64,000 nt of DNA from UKL13-3 sp040387195 (GCA_040387195.1 JAZKEF010000001.1:292074-356073), one strand, 5' to 3'. Positions 7,229 to 18,547 are shown, counted from the first letter of the stretch. Program-made: numbers and translations. Notes: a model not told the origin generated them from the letters alone.

Positions 7229-8758
7229 ATGAAAATATATTTTTATCTCTTATTACTACCGCTGGGACTGAAAGCTCAGGTTAATCAACACCAGTTAATT
7301 GACTCACTAACCAACCGGCTTGCAGGGAGTGCAGAGGATACGGTGAAGGTGAGATTGCTTGATTTGCTTTCCTATACCTACTCCACTATTGACCCCGATA
7401 AAGGAATCGCTTACGGAATCCAAACGCAGGAACTTTCTGAACGTTTGGGGTGGAACCATGGGCTAGCTTCGGCATATGCCGACTTGGGAATAAACTATGC
7501 TGCAAAATCCGATCACTCCAAAGCAATTTATTATGATTTGAAAGCGTTGGCACTTTTTAAATCCCTGAATAGTAAAAACAGCATGGCCGGCACGATGGCC
7601 AATCTGAGTATGGTTTACCTTGCCAAAAGCGATTACCCCAAAGCATTTGACTATGCGTTTAAGGCTTTAAAAATAAAGGATGAACTTGGGGATGATAATA
7701 CCGTTGCTATTATCCAGGAAAATATCGGGAACATTTACCTTGAGCAAAAGAACTATGCCAAAACATTGGAATATTATGCGAAGGCACAAAAAACACATGA
7801 GAAGCTGGGAAATAAAAATGCTATTGCGCGGGTACTGGGTAACCAGGGGATTGTTGCGGATGCAAAAGGAAACCATGAGCAGGCATTGATCTACCATTTG
7901 CAGGCGCTCGAAACCAATAAAAAATACGGCAATAAACATTCGATTCAGATTAACCTCGAAAACATTGGCATTGTATATAGTCATTTGTATAATTACGCAC
8001 GGGCTTTGGAATACCAGCTCTCTGCATTGAAGATTAGCGAAGAAGAAGGCAATAAGAGCAGCATAGCTATAAACATTGGAAATATTGGCGAAACGTACCT
8101 CTTTTCGGTGAAGGATTCCAGACAGGATCAATCGACAATACCGGGAGGAAGAACAGCCAACCTGAATCACGCCATACAATATCTGGCCAAAGCGGTTAGG
8201 CTTTGTGAAGAGATCCATTACATTGCTCCGATGATTGAATTTGAAGCATTCCTTTCGGAAGCATATCAATTATCAGGTAACTATCAAAAGTCCCTGGAAG
8301 CCTTTAAACATTTTACCGCACATAAGGATACCGTATTCTCGGAACAGACTCAGATCAAATTATCAGATATTGAAACACAAAGGGAGTTGGATGTAAGAGA
8401 CAAGGACATTATCATCAAAAACAAACAGATTGAAATTGCACAGCTGGAAGCTGCTAATAAACGTATTGAACGAACCGCTTTTATCATCATTTTTATTTTA
8501 TTGATCATCATAATAGGTATTGCCATTCGAAAATTGCTAAAACGTATCAAAACCCAGCGATCTGCGCTGGAAGATATTGCAGGTATGCATGCTCATGAAA
8601 TCAGGGGGCCGGTGGCACGAATCACAGGACTCACTCAACTGTTTAACCATGATAACCTTAATGATCCTGTAAACAAGGAATTGATTAATGCCATTCACAT
8701 GGTAAGTCTGCAACTGGATGAAATTGTTAAAAAGATTATCCGAAAAACAGAAACTTAA
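7229..8758 (+). CDS. TPR sensor with phosphoacceptor helix but no kinase ATPase domain
   Basis: A 509-aa protein: signal/TM start MKIYFYLLLLPLGLKAQ; about seven tetratricopeptide repeats (ASAYADLGINYAAKSDHSKA, GTMANLSMVYLAKSDYPKA, and so on); a coiled coil (DIIIKNKQIEIAQLEAANKR); one membrane helix (TAFIIIFILLIIIIGIAI); then AGMHAHEIRGPVARITGLTQ, a HisKA-like H-box with H456, and a second helix. The chain stops there: no N, G1 or G2 boxes. It is thus a histidine phosphotransfer-like protein, or a partner of another kinase. Start 7229 gives the signal peptide. The next gene, 43 nt downstream, is a single-domain response regulator, which supports a phosphorelay. Confidence 0.82.
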   Translation: MKIYFYLLLLPLGLKAQVNQHQLIDSLTNRLAGSAEDTVKVRLLDLLSYTYSTIDPDKGIAYGIQTQELSERLGWNHGLASAYADLGINYAAKSDHSKAIYYDLKALALFKSLNSKNSMAGTMANLSMVYLAKSDYPKAFDYAFKALKIKDELGDDNTVAIIQENIGNIYLEQKNYAKTLEYYAKAQKTHEKLGNKNAIARVLGNQGIVADAKGNHEQALIYHLQALETNKKYGNKHSIQINLENIGIVYSHLYNYARALEYQLSALKISEEEGNKSSIAINIGNIGETYLFSVKDSRQDQSTIPGGRTANLNHAIQYLAKAVRLCEEIHYIAPMIEFEAFLSEAYQLSGNYQKSLEAFKHFTAHKDTVFSEQTQIKLSDIETQRELDVRDKDIIIKNKQIEIAQLEAANKRIERTAFIIIFILLIIIIGIAIRKLLKRIKTQRSALEDIAGMHAHEIRGPVARITGLTQLFNHDNLNDPVNKELINAIHMVSLQLDEIVKKIIRKTET

Positions 8759-8801
8759 ACAATGCCGGTCCCTCCGTCCAACAATATTAACCTTATTAAA
8801 A

Positions 8802-9221
8802 ATGATGCATAAAAAAGTAATGGTCCTTGATGATATGTACCTGGATAGGTTTATTGCCCAACAAGTAATTGCCCAGTGTGGGTTTGCTGAAGATATTATT
8901 CTCCTGGAATCTGTAGCCGAGGCATTGATATATCTCCGGTCACAAGAAAACACCCCTTCTGAACTACCGGAAATTATTTTTGTGGATATTCAGATGCCCG
9001 TAATGGATGGGTTTGATTTTCTGGAGCAATTCAATGCCCTGTCGGAAAAAATAACAAAAAACTGTGCTATCGTTATGCTCACATCTTCGATAGATCCAAG
9101 AGATGAGAAAAGGGCAACGCAGCAAAAGAATGTCAGTCATTTTATGGCAAAATCATTGGATAAAGAAAAACTGCAGGAACTGACATTACTTTTGGAAAAG
9201 AAGGGCTTGCCCAAAAAGTAG
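8802..9221 (+). CDS. Single-domain response regulator
   Basis: A 139-aa receiver domain with acid pocket VLDDMYLDRFIAQQ (D10, D11), phosphoacceptor D62 in IIFVDIQMPVMDG, switch Thr/Ser in VMLTSSID and Lys in HFMAKSLDKEKL. There is no output domain; it probably passes phosphate or docks to a partner, in the manner of CheY-like regulators. ATG 8802 (or 8805, MHKKVMVLDD) is preferred over upstream codons because it begins right at the first strand. It follows the TPR/H-box protein and is likely co-transcribed. Confidence 0.9.
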   Translation: MMHKKVMVLDDMYLDRFIAQQVIAQCGFAEDIILLESVAEALIYLRSQENTPSELPEIIFVDIQMPVMDGFDFLEQFNALSEKITKNCAIVMLTSSIDPRDEKRATQQKNVSHFMAKSLDKEKLQELTLLLEKKGLPKK

Positions 9222-9417
9222 GTTGTGTAACCTACTCCTGAACCTGCGTCATTTTGCGGTTGCATATGCTCTTGCCCAAAGGCCAAAAGATTAAAGTTGA
9301 TTGGATATCCAATTATTAATTATCTTACAAACAATTAGCCTATGGGTATGCCGGTGAAATGGAAGTCAATTTCACCGGTCTACTCTACTATTTATCATCA
9401 ATCTTAACTTAGCCTGC

Positions 9418-12400
9418 ATGGATCCTACTCAATCCACTAAGACGAATGATGTACCCTTCGGAACGTTTATCCGATGCAACAGCATTTCTTCCGCTTTATA
9501 CCGGTTGTGCCTATCGGGTACCAGATACCTGCTGAAATTTTTGGTGCTTTCCCTATTGCTTGTACAATATTGCCATGCAGCGGAATCAACCCGTGCTATT
9601 GCACCGCACACACTCATTCACATTGTTGATCCGGGAGTGATTGGCACCAGTCACAGTGTTTGTCCCGGGGCTACTCCGAATCCACTCACAAATATAGTAA
9701 CACCGTCCCCTCAAAATATTCCACTTACCTATCATTGGGAGATGTCTACTGTATCGGCAGTAAGTGGTTACACTATTATTCCTTCTTCAAATGCATTAAC
9801 CTATTCACCGGCACCAATTATACAAAACACTTGGTATAGAAGAGCAGCTACTCATACCGGTGATACCGTTTACACTGCACCTGTTTTAATAGGCGTATTT
9901 CTTCGCAACAATAACACAATTGCCAGTTCACAATCCATTTGTACAGGATCCACACCTGCACCATTAACAGGCACATTGGTTAATTCATTTTATTCTTACA
10001 CGTGGCTAAGTTCAACCACTTCGGCTACTTCAGGCTTTACTACGGCAAGTGGTACCAATAATTCTCAAAACTATACTCCGGGTCCGTTAACACAAAACAC
10101 ATGGTATGTAAGGTGGGTGACTTATTCCTGCATTTCTGATACATCAAACAGTGTTCTGATTACCGTTGAACCACTAACCGTTGGTGGCACGGTTTCGGGT
10201 GGTGGTACATTTTGCCAGGGACCCGGTTATACCTTTCTCACCTTATCGGGCTATACGGGAAGTATTCTCAAATGGCAATCTTCAACCTCTCCGACTTTTG
10301 CTTCAAACATTACCGATATCACGTTCACGTCCTCTCCTTATCCTGCAACTACTGCTCAATTTTCCAGCTTATATTACCGGGCTATTGTTAAAAGTGGCAA
10401 CTGTCCTCCGGAAACATCTTCCATATCACCGGCCGTCATTGTTATTCCCCAAACGGTATCAGGGCAAGTGTCGGGAGGGACAACTGTGTGTACTCCAACC
10501 AACAGCACAACGCTTTCCTTAACAGGCATTACAGGAAATGTACTGAAATGGCAATCTTCGTTGTCGGCCGATTTTAGCACGGGCGTAACCGATATTGTGA
10601 ATACCACCACTTCATTAACGGTAACAAACTTGTCGGTAAAAACTTACTACAGGGCATTTGTACAAAATGGTTCATGTCTCATTTTATTTTCGGGTAAAGA
10701 TTCGATTTCTGTAGCCCCTTCAGCTGTGGGTGGAATTTTAAGCGGAGGAAATACTGTTTGCACCGGAACCAACAGCACAACATTAACGCTAACGGGACAT
10801 GGCGGAAACATCAGCAGCTGGCAATCTTCGAATGTGCGTGATTTTTCTTCCGGGGTTAACACGATTGCCAATACCACGTCAACTTATACTGCGCTCAATT
10901 TAACAGGTACAAGGTATTACCGCGCTGTCATCAATAGTTTAACATGTCCTTCCTATCCCGTGAGTTATTCGGCAATTGACTCTATTGTAGTTGTCAGTAC
11001 GGTTAACGGAGGGAACTTAACGGGTGGGACAACGGTATGCTCGGGAACCAATAGTACCTTGCTCACATTATCCGGATCTTCAGGAACCATTCTGAAATGG
11101 CAATCCGCTCCGAATATTGCTTTTTCATCGGGGGTGGTTGATCTTGCCAATACTACGAATACATATACAGCAACAAATCTCAATGCAACAACTTACTTTA
11201 GGGTTATTTTAGTAAACAGTCCGTGCCCTGCCGATACATCTGCCATTGATTCTGTTGTTGTAATTGCTCAAACTGTTGGAGGAACGTTGGCCGGAGGAGG
11301 AGTAATATGTCCGGGCAACACAACTAAACTATTAACCTTAAATGGATTTGTAGGAACAATACTGAAATGGCAATCTTCTCCTGTCTCTGATTTTTCTTCG
11401 GGAGTGATTGATATTAATAATACTACAAATACGTATACCGCAACCAACATATTGGCAACAACCTATTATAGGGTTGTTGTGCAAAATCCCGGCTGTTCAA
11501 TTCTTAATTCAACTATTACATTTGTTTCACCTGCGGTAATAGCCGGTACAATTTCAGGAGGAAATAGCTATTGCTCATCAACAAACAACACAACATTTAC
11601 ACTTATTGGAAATACCGGTTCAATTGTACGATGGGAATCGTGTTTAAGTCCTATATTCTCGTCAGGTGTTACCAATATTGCAAATAATACAAATACCTTA
11701 AACATTATTAATGCTACTGTTACTACATACTACCGGGTATTAATAAACAGTGGCAGTATTTCTTGTGCCGGTACCTATTCTAATATTGATAGTATTGTTG
11801 TTTTTCCTACTTCAGTTGGAGGAGTTGTTTCGGGCAATTATGATACTGTTTGTGTTGGAAATAATTCAACAACCCTTACCCTTACCGGATACACCGGAAC
11901 CATTCAGTGGCAGGCCTCGACAAGCTCAGCTACCGCAGGTTTTAGTAATATCAGTGGCGCTAATGCTGCAACGTATATTGCCAATAATCTTTCTGTAAAA
12001 ACATATTTCAGAGTTATTGTTACAAGTGGTGTATGCGCTCCCGCCACAAGCGCGGTCGATTCTGTTTTGATAAGTCTGCTAACTGTTGGTGGAATTGTTT
12101 CGGGAAGTAACGATACCGTTTGTATTGGCACTAATTCAACCACGCTCACACTTACAGGATACACAGGAGCTATTCAATGGCAGACTTCTACAACCTCAGC
12201 CACCGCAGGTTTTAGTAATATCAGTGGTGCAAATGCCGCAACTTATATTGCCAATAATATTTCGGTGAAAACTTATTTCAGAGCTGTTTTCACTAATGGT
12301 TCGTGTCCATCAAGTGCAAGTGCAGTGGATTCTGTTCTTGTGAACGTAACTTCAGTGGGTGGTAACATTTCCGGTACTGATAGTGTATGCAGCGGCACCA

Positions 12401-15400
12401 ACTCTACTTTACTTACATTATCGGGATTTACCGGAACGATTATTCGTTGGGAGTCGGCAAACAATTCTGCCTTTACGGGCATTGTTACACAAATCAGCAA
12501 TACTACAATTAACCATACCGTACTCAACCTATCGGCAACAACCTATTTCAGAGCCGTTCTGCAAAATGGGAATTGTGCATTAGCATACAGCTCTGTTAAA
12601 GCAGTTATTGTTGTTTCACCTTCTTTTGGCGGTTTTATTACCGGACCTTCCACCGTATGTATCAATACCAATAGTACTACCCTTACCATAACAAGTTATA
12701 CTGGTACCATTCTGAGGTGGGAATCCTCGACAACTTCCGACTTTTCCGGAACAGTTACAACGATTCCTCATACGGGTTCATCGTATACTGTTAACAATAT
12801 CTCAACTCCAATGTATTACAGGGTGGTGGTACAAAATGGTATCTGTCCTGCAGCATACTCACAGGTTGGATTCATTAATGTGCAGGTACAGCCCAATCCC
12901 GGAACTGTCGTGGGTGGTGGCAATGTATGTATAGCATCAAATTCAACCCTTCTCACTTTAGTTGGATACCAGGGAAATATCGTGAGGTGGGAATCGTCAA
13001 ATACCTTTGACTTTTCAGGAACAATTACAACAATAACCAATACTTCAACTTCACATGTAGCCAATAATCTGACTACAACTACCTATTACAGAGCTGTGGT
13101 ACAGTACCTGAATTGTGCAACAGTGAATAGCGGAGTAGCAACTATTACAGTAGTCCCTCTTTCAATAGGAGGTACCGTGACCAGTTCTAATGATACAGTT
13201 TGTGCGGCAACAAATGCTACAACATTTACCCTTATCGGATCTACCGGGACCATTCAATGGCAGGCTTCCACAACATCTGCCACCGCAGGATTTAGTAACA
13301 TCAGTGGTGCAAATGCTGCAACATACATTGCCAACAACCTTTCCGTGAAAACATACTTCAGAGCTACCGTTACAAATGGTGTGTGTCCTGCAAGCATCAG
13401 CACTGTTGATTCGGTTTGGGTGAGTCCGGTTTCAATCGGAGGAACAGTTACAGGTAGTAACGATACTGTTTGTATTGGTACAAACGCAACTACTTTTACT
13501 CTGAGTGGTTACACCGGAAGTATTCAATGGCAGGCTTCCACAACATCCGCCATTGCAGGGTTTACAAATATCAGTGGTGCGAATGCTTCAACATATATTG
13601 CCAACAATCTTTCCGTGAAAACATACTTCAGGGCTACCGTTACAAGTGGTGTGTGTCCTGCAAACATCAGTACGGTTGATTCTGTTCTGGTGAGTCCGGC
13701 TTCAATCGGTGGAACGGTTGCAGGCAATAAGGATACAGTGTGTATTGGTACAAACTCAACTACTTNNNNNNNNNNNNNNNNNNNNNNNNNNNNNNNNNNN
13801 NNNNNNNNNNNNNNNNNNNNNNNNNNNNNNNNNNNNNNNNNNNNNNNNNNNNNNNNNNNNNNNNNTCAAGTATCAGTACCGTGGATTCTGTTTTGATCAG
13901 TATTGCTTCGATTGGTGGAACTGTTTCGGGTAGTAACGATACTGTTTGTATCGGAACAAATGCAACTACACTTACACTTACCGGATTTACCGGAAGCATT
14001 CAATGGCAGGCTTCCACAACGTCTGTTACCAATGGGTTCAGCAATATCAGCGGAGCAAATTCAGCAACGCATATCGCCAACAATCTTTCTGTCAAAACAT
14101 ATTTCAGGGCCATTGTTACCAATGGTATTTGTCCATCAAGTATCAGTACGGTGGATTCTGTTGGGGTAAATCCTGCTATCCTTACCAATATCATCAGTGG
14201 CAATATGAGACTGTGTTCCGGAACGAATGCAGGCATATTATCCGGCTCACTTCCAACAGGCGGCAATGGATTCTCTTATTCCTATTTATGGTTACGTTCA
14301 ACCGTTGGCAACCTCACCGGATTTGTTGCTGCAACGGGAATTAATAATGCAAAAGATTATTCCCCAGGAATCCTCACACAGCATACCTGGTTCAAAAGAG
14401 TTGTATTCTCAGGTCCATGTTCGGTTGATACCTCAAATGTGTTAATGGATACGGTAAGTATCAATATTTCTTATACCATTCCGGCAACTCCCGTTTCCAT
14501 TGTATACGGAACAATACTTACGCTGCCATCAACCGTCTTGGTTAAATATACAGACAGCACCTCCGAGATGAGACCTGTTGTGTGGGATACATTGGGGTAC
14601 ACAGGAAATGTAGGGACATACAATTACACAGGAACCATTACACTGGCACCGGGAACCTGTAATACAGGAAGTCTGACCGCGGCACTTGTGGTTACGGTAA
14701 CTCCACGTATTGTTATTGTGAAAGCAGACCCCAAAACCAAAGTATACGGAGATCCGGATCCTCCACTCACCTGGGTAATAATTTCGGGAACATTGGTTGG
14801 TACAGATACATTTTCCGGAAGCATTTCCAGAGTGCTTGGGGAAAATATCGGTAAATACGTGATTCTTCAAAACACCTTATCACTTCCTTCAAACTATACT
14901 TTAATCTATATCAGGGATACACTCACCATTACGCCAAAACCGATGAATGTATCGGTTACCAAAACAACTCCGTCTATTGTTGTTTTTGCAGGTGATAGCG
15001 TAACGTACACCATTCGTATTACAAACAATGGTCCCGACTCTTTAAAGCCGGGAGATGCAATAACCGTCACGGATCAACCGGGCCAGGGATTGACCATCGG
15101 ATCATACTCAACAACACATGGCATTTACAATAGCTTCAATCATCTTCTTACTTTAAACAACTTCTTTATCCCCGGTCAATTCATTGAATTGTTTATTCGT
15201 GCACGTGTAGCCATCGATTACCACAACGACTCCATCGGCAACTTTGTTTCCATCCAACTTCCCACAGATAAATTCAATACAGGTGATTCAACTGATTCTG
15301 TTTGGGTTTCAACGGTACGTTTGGTTGACTTAGGCGTACATAAACTAGCCAACAAGGATACCACACAAGCATCCGATACGATTCAGTATACCATTATCGT

Positions 15401-17045
15401 AACCAATAATGGAATCAGCAAACTGTTTACGGGAGAAAAAATAAAAATTCTAGAGTTTTTGCCCGACAGCTTAATGCAGGTGGTATTCACCGCAACAAGA
15501 CCTTTGGGCAGCACTTACAATCCTGTACCGGGAGATTTTACGTTAGGTGATACCCTGGCACCGAACGATAGCCTGATACTCAACATCACCGGCATTATCA
15601 GGCCGGAATACACCAAGGCATCGATCATTAACAGGGTTAAGGTAGAAACTCCACCCGGTGTTTTTGACAGTGACTCGACCAATGATTCCTCATGGGTAAT
15701 CATACCACTTAAACAACCTGCATCTGCCGACTCCATTATTGCAAACAACCAAACTATTTGCAAAGGAAACAGGGCAATCATCAATATAAGTTCAACAGGA
15801 ATCATCAATCCGGTATACACCTGGTATGCCGATTCATTGCTCACCATACCTTTATATCAATCTACAACGCTTGATACCTTATTACCGGTTACCACTTCCT
15901 TTTTCATAACGGTAAAAGGAGATAACAGGCTTGAAAACATTCCGGGCACGGCAAAAAAAATAACCATCAAGGTATTTGATTATGCTTCGGATACACTTAT
16001 TCTCACAAACGATACATTGATTTGTTATGGTAAAATTGCTACGCTTATTGCAAAACCCAAAGGGGTGATTACAAATCCTGTATTTACCTGGTATGCGTTA
16101 CCTTCCCTTACTGTTCCCATTGCTATTGGCGACACTTTTAGAACAGGAGTATTAACCCGCGACACCCTCTATTATGTTACCATTAAAGGATCCGTTCTAT
16201 GCGAAAGCCGTGAACTGCATATTGTAAGAGTTACCATCAACAGGAATTGTGGAAACGTTAGGCTTGGCCTCGCAAAATCACTTACAAATGCCATTGAAAA
16301 TCCAGACGGTTCGTATGATTTGTCATTTAATTTTGCAGCCGGAAACTATGGCGATGAACCGTTGATAAATGTTAAACTGAGAGATGATTTAAAACCTGTA
16401 TTTCCTAAAGCACAAATCAAGGTAGTAAGTTTAACGACACCCGGCAACTGGCACCTCAACAAAAACTACAATGGTGTTACCGATATAGAATTGCTTGATA
16501 CCGGAAACCGTTTTGAAGTCGGAGGAAGAGAAACGGTGCAGTTAACCCTCAACCTTATATTCCCCGCTCAGGATACATCTACACAATTCAAAAATGTTGC
16601 CATTATCAGTGGTGCATCAGAAATAAATGGCAAACCGGTGGAGCGGAAGTCGCAGGATGGACTTGAACCCAATCCCGATAGCCTGATTACGGATACCTCA
16701 TTTGTGCCGACACCGATTGTGATTGTAATTGGCAACAGGCCTAAACCCAAAATCGTTGGTTCACTTTTTATTCCCGAAGGATTTTCACCCAACGGAGATG
16801 AAGATCATGACTTCTTTATGATTGATAACCCCGATAACTATAACATTTATTTTGCTGTGTTTAACCGCTGGGGGAATATCCTGTATGAAAACAACAACTA
16901 TGATAATTCTTGGGACGGAAAAGCGAAAAGGGGAATCATCATTGGTGAAGGCGTACCGGATGGAACCTATTTTTATATTGTTGAATATGTGGATGCCGAA
17001 GGTACAAAACAAAAATTGGCAGGCTCATTAACCATTGTGAGGTAA
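9418..17045 (+). CDS. Giant Ig-repeat adhesin, T9SS type-B cargo (contains assembly gap)
   Basis: One gene split by the N run: the frame before the gap (from 9418) and after it (to 17045) differ only because the gap length is a placeholder. Order: long N-terminus with a hydrophobic stretch (KFLVLSLLLVQYCHA); two diverged Ig-like units; fifteen ~90-aa units of the form GG..SG..(D)TVC.GTNST.LTL.GYTG.I..WQ(S/A)S (10180-14160), the later ones repeating at a 270-bp DNA period; an MBG-like domain (VKADPKTKVYGDPDPPLTW); two DUF11-like domains (SVTYTIRITNNGPDSL, DTIQYTIIVTNNGISKL); and a gliding-motility C-terminal domain (FIPEGFSPNGDEDHDFF ... GTYFYIVEYVDAEG). About 2,563 aa if the gap is 164 bp. 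Likely a surface adhesin; the next gene is its PorP/SprF partner. Confidence 0.88.
13766..13865. other. Assembly gap (100 N) inside the repeat array
   Basis: Exactly 100 N. The repeat marker TCAATCGG recurs at 13432 and 13702 (period 270; also TCAATAGG at 13162), but the next unit's marker is at 13908, only 206 bp later. One period would require 164 bp of missing sequence, and 164 (or 164+270n) also restores the reading frame. Confidence 0.9.
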
Positions 17046-17046
17046 T

Positions 17047-17961
17047 ATGAAAAAACTACAATATATCATCGCCCTTGTGCTGCTGTCGGGCTCATTGTTT
17101 GCCCAGCAGGATGCTATGTATTCGCAGTACATGTTTAATATGCTTGCCGTAAATCCCGCCTACGCAGGAAACCGCGAAGTGTTAAGCATTACAGGTTTAA
17201 CACGTGCGCAATGGGTTGGTCTCAAAGGGGCACCTGTTTCAAATACAGTTAGCATTGATGCTCCCATCCGGAACAAACATATCGGACTAGGAGCGCAACT
17301 CTTTAATGAGAAAATAGGTGTTACCTCAAGTACCGGTTTTTATGGCAGTTACGCCTACCGTATCCGGCTCAAAAAATCGACTCTTGCATTTGGACTGCAA
17401 GGCGGAATGGTTCACTATACAGCCAATTACACACAAGTTATACTCGACCGCACTACAGTGAATACTGATAAATCTTTCAAGGAAAATGCGAGTGTGTTAA
17501 TGCCTGCGCTCGGTGCAGGTGTCTTTTTCAGCGATGACGATTATTACATCGGACTTTCTGTGCCGGGATTATTCAGCACACATATTACATTCGGTAACGA
17601 AATTGAGGTAAACAAGGACAACCACCTCTTTGCCATGGCAGGATATGTATTTCCACTCAACAAAGATTTTAAGCTTAAACCATCAGTATTATTAAAGGCT
17701 GTAACAGGCGCCCCATTGGAGTTGGATGCCAATATAAACCTCTGGATGTACGACAGGCTTGCCCTCGGATTATCATACCGCACAGGTGATGCAGCGGTTG
17801 GTATGGTTGAAGTACAGGTCGCTCCCAACTTCCGTGTTGGTTATGCATATGATTATGGTCTTACAGATCTTAGTTATTTCCATTCAGGCTCCCATGAACT
17901 TATTTTAAGATATGAGTTTGGCTACACCAAAGATAAAATCTTAACTCCGCGCTATTTTTAA
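17047..17961 (+). CDS. PorP/SprF-family T9SS membrane protein
   Basis: A 304-aa outer-membrane barrel with signal peptide (KKLQYIIALVLLSGSLFAQ) and the PorP/SprF N-terminal signature QDAMYSQYMFNMLAVNPAYAG, followed by barrel strands (STGFYGSYAYRIRL, FRVGYAYDYGLTDLS) and the terminal HELILRYEFGY typical of the family. These proteins pair one-to-one with type-B T9SS substrates and are needed for their secretion or surface attachment. The start is 1 nt after the stop of the giant adhesin, so the two are surely co-translated from one message and this copy is the dedicated partner. Confidence 0.95.
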   Translation: MKKLQYIIALVLLSGSLFAQQDAMYSQYMFNMLAVNPAYAGNREVLSITGLTRAQWVGLKGAPVSNTVSIDAPIRNKHIGLGAQLFNEKIGVTSSTGFYGSYAYRIRLKKSTLAFGLQGGMVHYTANYTQVILDRTTVNTDKSFKENASVLMPALGAGVFFSDDDYYIGLSVPGLFSTHITFGNEIEVNKDNHLFAMAGYVFPLNKDFKLKPSVLLKAVTGAPLELDANINLWMYDRLALGLSYRTGDAAVGMVEVQVAPNFRVGYAYDYGLTDLSYFHSGSHELILRYEFGYTKDKILTPRYF

Positions 17962-18026
17962 GAGTGATGCTCTATGTCCCTTTCATACTTCTTTTTGAGT
18001 CGTCCTCACATCCGCAAAATGAATAC

Positions 18027-18040
18027 TTGATATTGATCAA
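18027..18040. promoter_or_regulatory. FNR/CRP-type box (perfect TTGAT-N4-ATCAA)
   Basis: TTGATATTGATCAA matches the FNR/Dnr consensus at all ten fixed positions. It lies in the 167-bp spacer upstream of the 18129 ORF. The likely binder is the receiver-Crp protein encoded at 20351-21406 (inference). Confidence 0.6.
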
Positions 18041-18048
18041 CCTCGATA

Positions 18049-18062
18049 TTGACTGGTATCAT
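18049..18062. promoter_or_regulatory. Second FNR/CRP-type box
   Basis: TTGACTGGTATCAT, matching TTGAY-N4-RTCAW. Its centre is 22 bp (two helical turns) from the first box at 18027-18040. Confidence 0.5.
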
Positions 18063-18128
18063 TTATACTGAACGTCTATTGTTCTTACTTCCACCATCAA
18101 CTATGGCAAAAAGTTCTATCCTGCTAAT

Positions 18129-18368
18129 ATGTTAAACATGAAAGAAGTAACAGCGATCCTCATGCAACTCACTCTTGTTTGTAAGGCAGCAACAGGTAAT
18201 AACCATTCTTCCAAATCAACAATCAACGAAGACCTAATACTTCCTTTAATACCGCTCCTATGCACCATTCCTGTTGTCATCGCACTATGGTATGTTTATT
18301 TCAGTATCCGAAGAATCCCCTCAAAAAGAAAAAGGAAAGCCGGAAAAAAGAGTGCTAAAAACCGATGA
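18129..18368 (+). CDS. Small single-pass membrane protein, unknown
   Basis: A 79-aa frame: an N-terminal segment (MKEVTAILMQLTLVC), a polar linker, one strong membrane helix (LILPLIPLLCTIPVVIALWYVYFSI) and a very basic tail (RRIPSKRKRKAGKKSAKNR), giving a positive-inside topology. I do not recognise it; size and layout resemble small accessory subunits of respiratory complexes, but there is no motif to support that. Start may be 18129 or 18138. Two FNR-like boxes lie 67-102 bp upstream, which is the main reason to take the ORF seriously. Confidence 0.4.
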   Translation: MLNMKEVTAILMQLTLVCKAATGNNHSSKSTINEDLILPLIPLLCTIPVVIALWYVYFSIRRIPSKRKRKAGKKSAKNR

Positions 18369-18487
18369 AATACAAAACATTATGCCACCTGCAATCATGT
18401 TACTAGTATCCCCAACAAATCGTTATCGTAAACCGTTGAATCTTCATTTTCCATTCCTGATCATATTGATAGGTGTTATGCACTTCT

Positions 18488-18501
18488 TTGACCACGGTCA
18501 T
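18488..18501. promoter_or_regulatory. FNR/CRP-type operator of the hemerythrin operon
   Basis: TTGACCACGGTCAT contains the perfect inverted repeat TGACC-AC-GGTCA. With the -7 box at 18523-18530 and a start site near 18535-18537, its centre falls near -41, the classic class II activator position. Confidence 0.6.
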
Positions 18502-18522
18502 ATTTCCATAAGTTACACATAG

Positions 18523-18530
18523 TAGCTTTG
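18523..18530 (+). promoter_or_regulatory. -7 promoter element of the hemerythrin gene
   Basis: TAGCTTTG, full match to TANNTTTG. No TTG lies 17-23 nt upstream, as expected for an activator-dependent promoter. Confidence 0.6.
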
Positions 18531-18547
18531 AATAAGAAAAACAAACT

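Noticed and set aside
9418..14160. CRISPR-like or satellite reading of the 270-bp periodicity
   Set aside because: The repeats are in a continuous reading frame with Ig-like protein units and codon-level conservation.
10374..14266. Many long open frames on the minus strand opposite the adhesin
   Set aside because: They mirror the repeat units of the plus-strand gene and lack independent coding signals.
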